7,854 bases of DNA from SG8-41 sp036555035 (GTDB lineage: Bacteria > Pseudomonadota > Gammaproteobacteria > Burkholderiales > SG8-41): assembly GCA_036555035.1 (NCBI GenBank), contig DATBMB010000206.1, positions 1-7,854 of the forward strand, read 5' to 3'. The position numbers and the translations under genes were made by a program. Of this stretch, positions 5,757 through 7,854 are shown in pieces. The notes beneath the pieces are model-generated. The model was not told the DNA's origin. It saw only the letters and a list, made by a program, of their open reading frames with translations, and searched no databases. Within the stretch, counting starts at the first letter, position 1. Every line of letters begins with the position of its first letter.

Positions 5757-6728
5757 ATGAACACTTCAGTCCGTATCTGCACCACCGTCCTTCTCGCTGC
5801 CTGGTCCGCTGGCGCCCCCGCGCAGGCTTACCCGGTCAAGCCGATCCGCATCGTCGTGCCGTTCTCCGCCGGCGGCCCCGCCGACATCACGGCGCGAACG
5901 ATCGCGCCGCGCCTGACCGAGCTGCTCGGGCAGCCGATCATCGTGGACAACCGCGCCGGCGCGAATGGCGTCATCGGCGCGGACAACGTCATCAAGTCTC
6001 CGCCGGACGGCTACTCGCTCTTGATGGCGACCGCGAGCGTCGCAGCGATCAACATGGTGACCTACGCCAAGCCCCCGTACAACACGCTGCGCGACATGCA
6101 GCCGCTGACGCCGGTGATGACGACCTCCAGCCTGATCGTGGTCCATCCTTCGATGCCGGCGAAGACGCTGAAGGAGCTTGTCGCGCTCGCGAAGGCGCGC
6201 CCGAGCGAGATCGCGTTCGGCTCCGCGGGCACCGGGGGCACGCTACACCTCGGGATCGAAATGCTGATGAAAGACGCGGGCGTGAAGATCACGCACGTTC
6301 CCTATAAAGGCGCGGCGCCGGCCGTCGTGGACGTGGTGGCGGGCCAGATCAACGGCATGTTCGTGGACCTTCCGGTCATATCGCCCTACGTGAAGGCCGG
6401 CCGGGTGCGCGCGCTCGCCACCGCCAATCCGCAGCGCACGCAGCATTTCCCGGACATCCCGACAGCCAGGGAAGCCGGCTTCCCGACGGTCGAGATGACC
6501 AACTACTACGCGATGCTGGCGCCGGCGAAGACCCCGCGCGAGATCGTCGTGAAGGTCCACGACGCGATCGTGAAGGCGGTCGCGACGCCGGCCGTGCGCG
6601 AGAAGCTCCTGAGCGTGGGCGCCGACCCCCAGACGATGGGAATCGATGAATTCACGCGCTACCTGCGCGCCGACATCGCGAAGTGGGACAAGCTGGTGAA
6701 ATCCGTCGGCATCCAGTTCGACCGGTAG
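5757..6728 (+). CDS. Bug/TctC family tripartite tricarboxylate transporter substrate-binding protein (copy 2)
   Basis: This 323-residue periplasmic binding protein has normal family length. The signal peptide is MNTSVRICTTVLLAAWSAG followed by APAQA, with likely cleavage before Tyr25. Family motifs follow: KPIRIVVPFSAGGPADITAR (28-47), PIIVDNRAGANGVIGA (60-75), LIVVHPSMPAKTLKEL (126-141), IAFGSAGTGGTLHLG (152-166) and THVPYKGAAPAVVDVV (179-194). Asp43 and the glycine loop at 155-161 mark the two sides of the ligand pocket. AAGGGAG ends 5 nt before ATG 5757 and fixes this start; the same frame is open back to 5274 inside the alcohol dehydrogenase, but that extension is not coding. The gene follows the dehydrogenase by 14 nt and closes the rightward operon. 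It clearly differs from copy 1 (GGPAD versus GGGTD; AGTGGT versus AGSGTL), so it is an older paralogue with probably another ligand rather than a recent duplicate. Confidence 0.95.
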   Translation: MNTSVRICTTVLLAAWSAGAPAQAYPVKPIRIVVPFSAGGPADITARTIAPRLTELLGQPIIVDNRAGANGVIGADNVIKSPPDGYSLLMATASVAAINMVTYAKPPYNTLRDMQPLTPVMTTSSLIVVHPSMPAKTLKELVALAKARPSEIAFGSAGTGGTLHLGIEMLMKDAGVKITHVPYKGAAPAVVDVVAGQINGMFVDLPVISPYVKAGRVRALATANPQRTQHFPDIPTAREAGFPTVEMTNYYAMLAPAKTPREIVVKVHDAIVKAVATPAVREKLLSVGADPQTMGIDEFTRYLRADIAKWDKLVKSVGIQFDR

Positions 6729-6732
6729 CCGC

Positions 6733-7542
6733 TCATTTCGCCCGGAAGACCCCTCTGACGAGCCGGACCTGGCCTTCCTCGAGACTGCGCCGCGCGTTCC
6801 CGGCCTTCTGCGCGAGATTTTCGACGAACACCGCCAGGCCCAGCTGACCCGGCGCGGCGGGGGTGGCATTCGCGACAGTCCTGCTCAGATGAGCGTCGCT
6901 GGTATCCTCGAACAGTTCGGCGATGAATCCACCCTCGCCGAGTACTGATTGCATCTCTTCCGCGGAGACAAGGAAGTTATCGGAGGGATCCGTGGCCCAC
7001 GGAAGGGGAAAGTAGGACGTAGCCGCTTTTCCCGCGGTCATTTCCTGGAAGGCGAACCGGCCGCCCGGCTTGAGCACCCGGCGGACCTCGGCGTAGAGCT
7101 TGCGCTTGTCAGCGATGTTCATCCCGACGTTCTGCATCCAGACGATATCGAACGAGCCGTCGGCAAAGGGCAGGTCGAGAGCGCTGCCCTGGTGCACCTT
7201 GATCCGGTCCTCGAGGCCGGTCAGCCGATTCAGCAGTGCTGCGCCCGCGCAGTAATCGGGGGACATTTCGATGCAGTCGACGCGGCAGCCGACTGCGGAC
7301 GCAAGCAGGCGGGCGGAACCGGCCAGCCCCGCTCCAATATCGAGAACGCGATCCTCGGCCCGAATCTGCGCCACCTCCAGCAACTCGCGGGAAGCTCGAA
7401 GTCCGCCCGTATGAAAATGATCGAGCGCCCCCAGCTCCTCGGGCGACAGGCGTTGCTCGGGATTCAATCCGGCCGCGCGGATGCCCGCCAGGATTCGCGC
7501 CTCGATGTCCCGGGCCGAATAGTGTGCTTCAAGGCCAGCCAT
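6733..7542 (-). CDS. Class I SAM-dependent methyltransferase
   Basis: This 269-residue cytoplasmic enzyme has a Rossmann-like methyltransferase fold. Seen in order: an N-terminal helical cap with LDHFHTGGLRASRELLEVA (40-58), a pattern resembling glycine/sarcosine and related small-molecule methyltransferases; motif I VLDIGAGLAGSAR (66-78), which binds SAM; acidic Glu92 at the end of strand 2 (CIEMSPDY), which should hold the ribose hydroxyls; GSALDLPF (119-126) near the adenine; FDIVWMQNVGMNI (131-143); and VLKPGGRFAFQEM (156-168). The acceptor is unknown; small amines, quinone precursors or thiols are all possible. AGGAGAGG 6 nt before ATG 7542 is a strong Shine-Dalgarno. It lies 21 nt after the pirin-like gene and is probably co-transcribed with it. 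Its stop is 4 nt from the stop of the convergent binding-protein gene. Confidence 0.92.
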   Translation of the reverse strand: MAGLEAHYSARDIEARILAGIRAAGLNPEQRLSPEELGALDHFHTGGLRASRELLEVAQIRAEDRVLDIGAGLAGSARLLASAVGCRVDCIEMSPDYCAGAALLNRLTGLEDRIKVHQGSALDLPFADGSFDIVWMQNVGMNIADKRKLYAEVRRVLKPGGRFAFQEMTAGKAATSYFPLPWATDPSDNFLVSAEEMQSVLGEGGFIAELFEDTSDAHLSRTVANATPAAPGQLGLAVFVENLAQKAGNARRSLEEGQVRLVRGVFRAK

Positions 7543-7548
7543 TGGAAA

Positions 7549-7556
7549 CCTCTCCT
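7549..7556 (-). promoter_or_regulatory. Ribosome-binding site of the methyltransferase gene
   Basis: On the minus strand AGGAGAGG is followed by 6 nt and then ATG 7542. It fills much of the 21-nt gap after the pirin-like gene, which means the methyltransferase can be initiated independently within the shared transcript. Confidence 0.75.
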
Positions 7557-7563
7557 GGCGTGA

Positions 7564-7854
7564 TCAGCCGGCGCGAGTGAGGGCGCCGCTCTGGTAGTCC
7601 CGGATCGCCTGCTCGATCTCGGCGGGCGTGTTCATGACGAACGGGCCGTACTGGGCGATCGGCTCGCGCAGCGGTCGTCCCGCGAGAAGGATGACGCGCG
7701 CGCCATCCGCGGTAGCCTTGATCTCGATCTGGTCGCCGTCGGAAAGCACGCCCGCGCTGTGGGTCTTGAGCGGGCGTGCCTTGCCGGCGAGGCCGATTTC
7801 GACGCCGCCCTCGTAGCAGTAGAGAAAGGCGTTGTAGTCGGGCTTGATCGGATG
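7564..7854 (-). CDS. Pirin family protein (partial, C-terminal 96 residues)
   Basis: The reading frame enters from the right edge and ends at TGA 7566-7564. The visible residues start HPIKPDYNAFLYCYEGG and include LSDGDQIEIKA, VILLAGRPLREPIAQYGPFVMNT and EIEQAIRDYQSG. The segment G-x-PL-x-EP-x-x-x-YGPFVMNT is the hallmark of the pirin C-terminal cupin domain. Full-length pirins are near 230-290 residues with two cupin domains, so the metal-binding N-terminal domain is out of view. Bacterial pirins include quercetin 2,3-dioxygenases (YhhW type) and redox- or metabolism-linked proteins, and the substrate is often unknown. A GTG at 7749 could be mistaken for a start, but family homology clearly continues upstream of it. 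Confidence 0.92.
   Translation of the reverse strand, partial: HPIKPDYNAFLYCYEGGVEIGLAGKARPLKTHSAGVLSDGDQIEIKATADGARVILLAGRPLREPIAQYGPFVMNTPAEIEQAIRDYQSGALTRAG

Noticed and set aside
6949..7563. Plus-strand 204-codon open frame opposite the methyltransferase
   Set aside because: It is antisense to a gene with clear SAM-binding motifs and has no recognisable domain.
7564..7749. Short 61-residue gene starting at GTG 7749
   Set aside because: Pirin homology continues in frame to the window edge, so it is the C-terminal part of a longer protein.

Overview
The window looks like chromosomal DNA from a high-GC betaproteobacterium, most likely Burkholderiales. The reasons are strongly GC-biased third codon positions, long antisense shadow ORFs, two periplasmic binding proteins of the Bug/TctC type (a family greatly expanded in that order), and a tricarballylate-dehydrogenase-like flavoprotein next to an MmgE/PrpD enzyme. 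This placement is inference from gene content, not a database match.

The layout has three blocks. (1) A leftward operon runs from 3437 to beyond base 1: a Bug/TctC binding protein, a TcuA-like FAD dehydrogenase and an MmgE/PrpD-family enzyme cut by the window edge. Gaps between these genes are 3 and 4 nt. (2) A rightward operon runs from 3478 to 6728: an acyl-CoA dehydrogenase with a GTG start, a zinc-dependent alcohol dehydrogenase and a second, different Bug/TctC binding protein. (3) A leftward pair runs from the right edge to 6733: the C-terminal part of a pirin-like protein, then a class I SAM-dependent methyltransferase. The second and third blocks converge with only 4 nt between stop codons.

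Blocks 1 and 2 diverge from a 40-nt gap (3438-3477) that carries a near-perfect 22-bp palindrome (3443-3464), a candidate operator. The junction between the acyl-CoA dehydrogenase and alcohol dehydrogenase genes carries a C/G-rich hairpin that looks like a dispersed repeat, and its right arm also supplies the Shine-Dalgarno sequence of the alcohol dehydrogenase.

Together the divergent operons read as a catabolic island for one or more carboxylic acids: two secreted binding proteins to capture substrates, a soluble flavoprotein to desaturate a polycarboxylate, an MmgE/PrpD enzyme acting on the unsaturated product, and an acyl-CoA dehydrogenase plus an alcohol dehydrogenase for further oxidation. 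The substrate cannot be fixed from sequence. No transporter membrane subunits, TcuB-type electron-transfer partner, CoA ligase or transferase, or regulator gene lies in the window. The pirin/methyltransferase pair is probably a separate unit. I saw no tRNA, rRNA, CRISPR array, insertion sequence or prophage gene.
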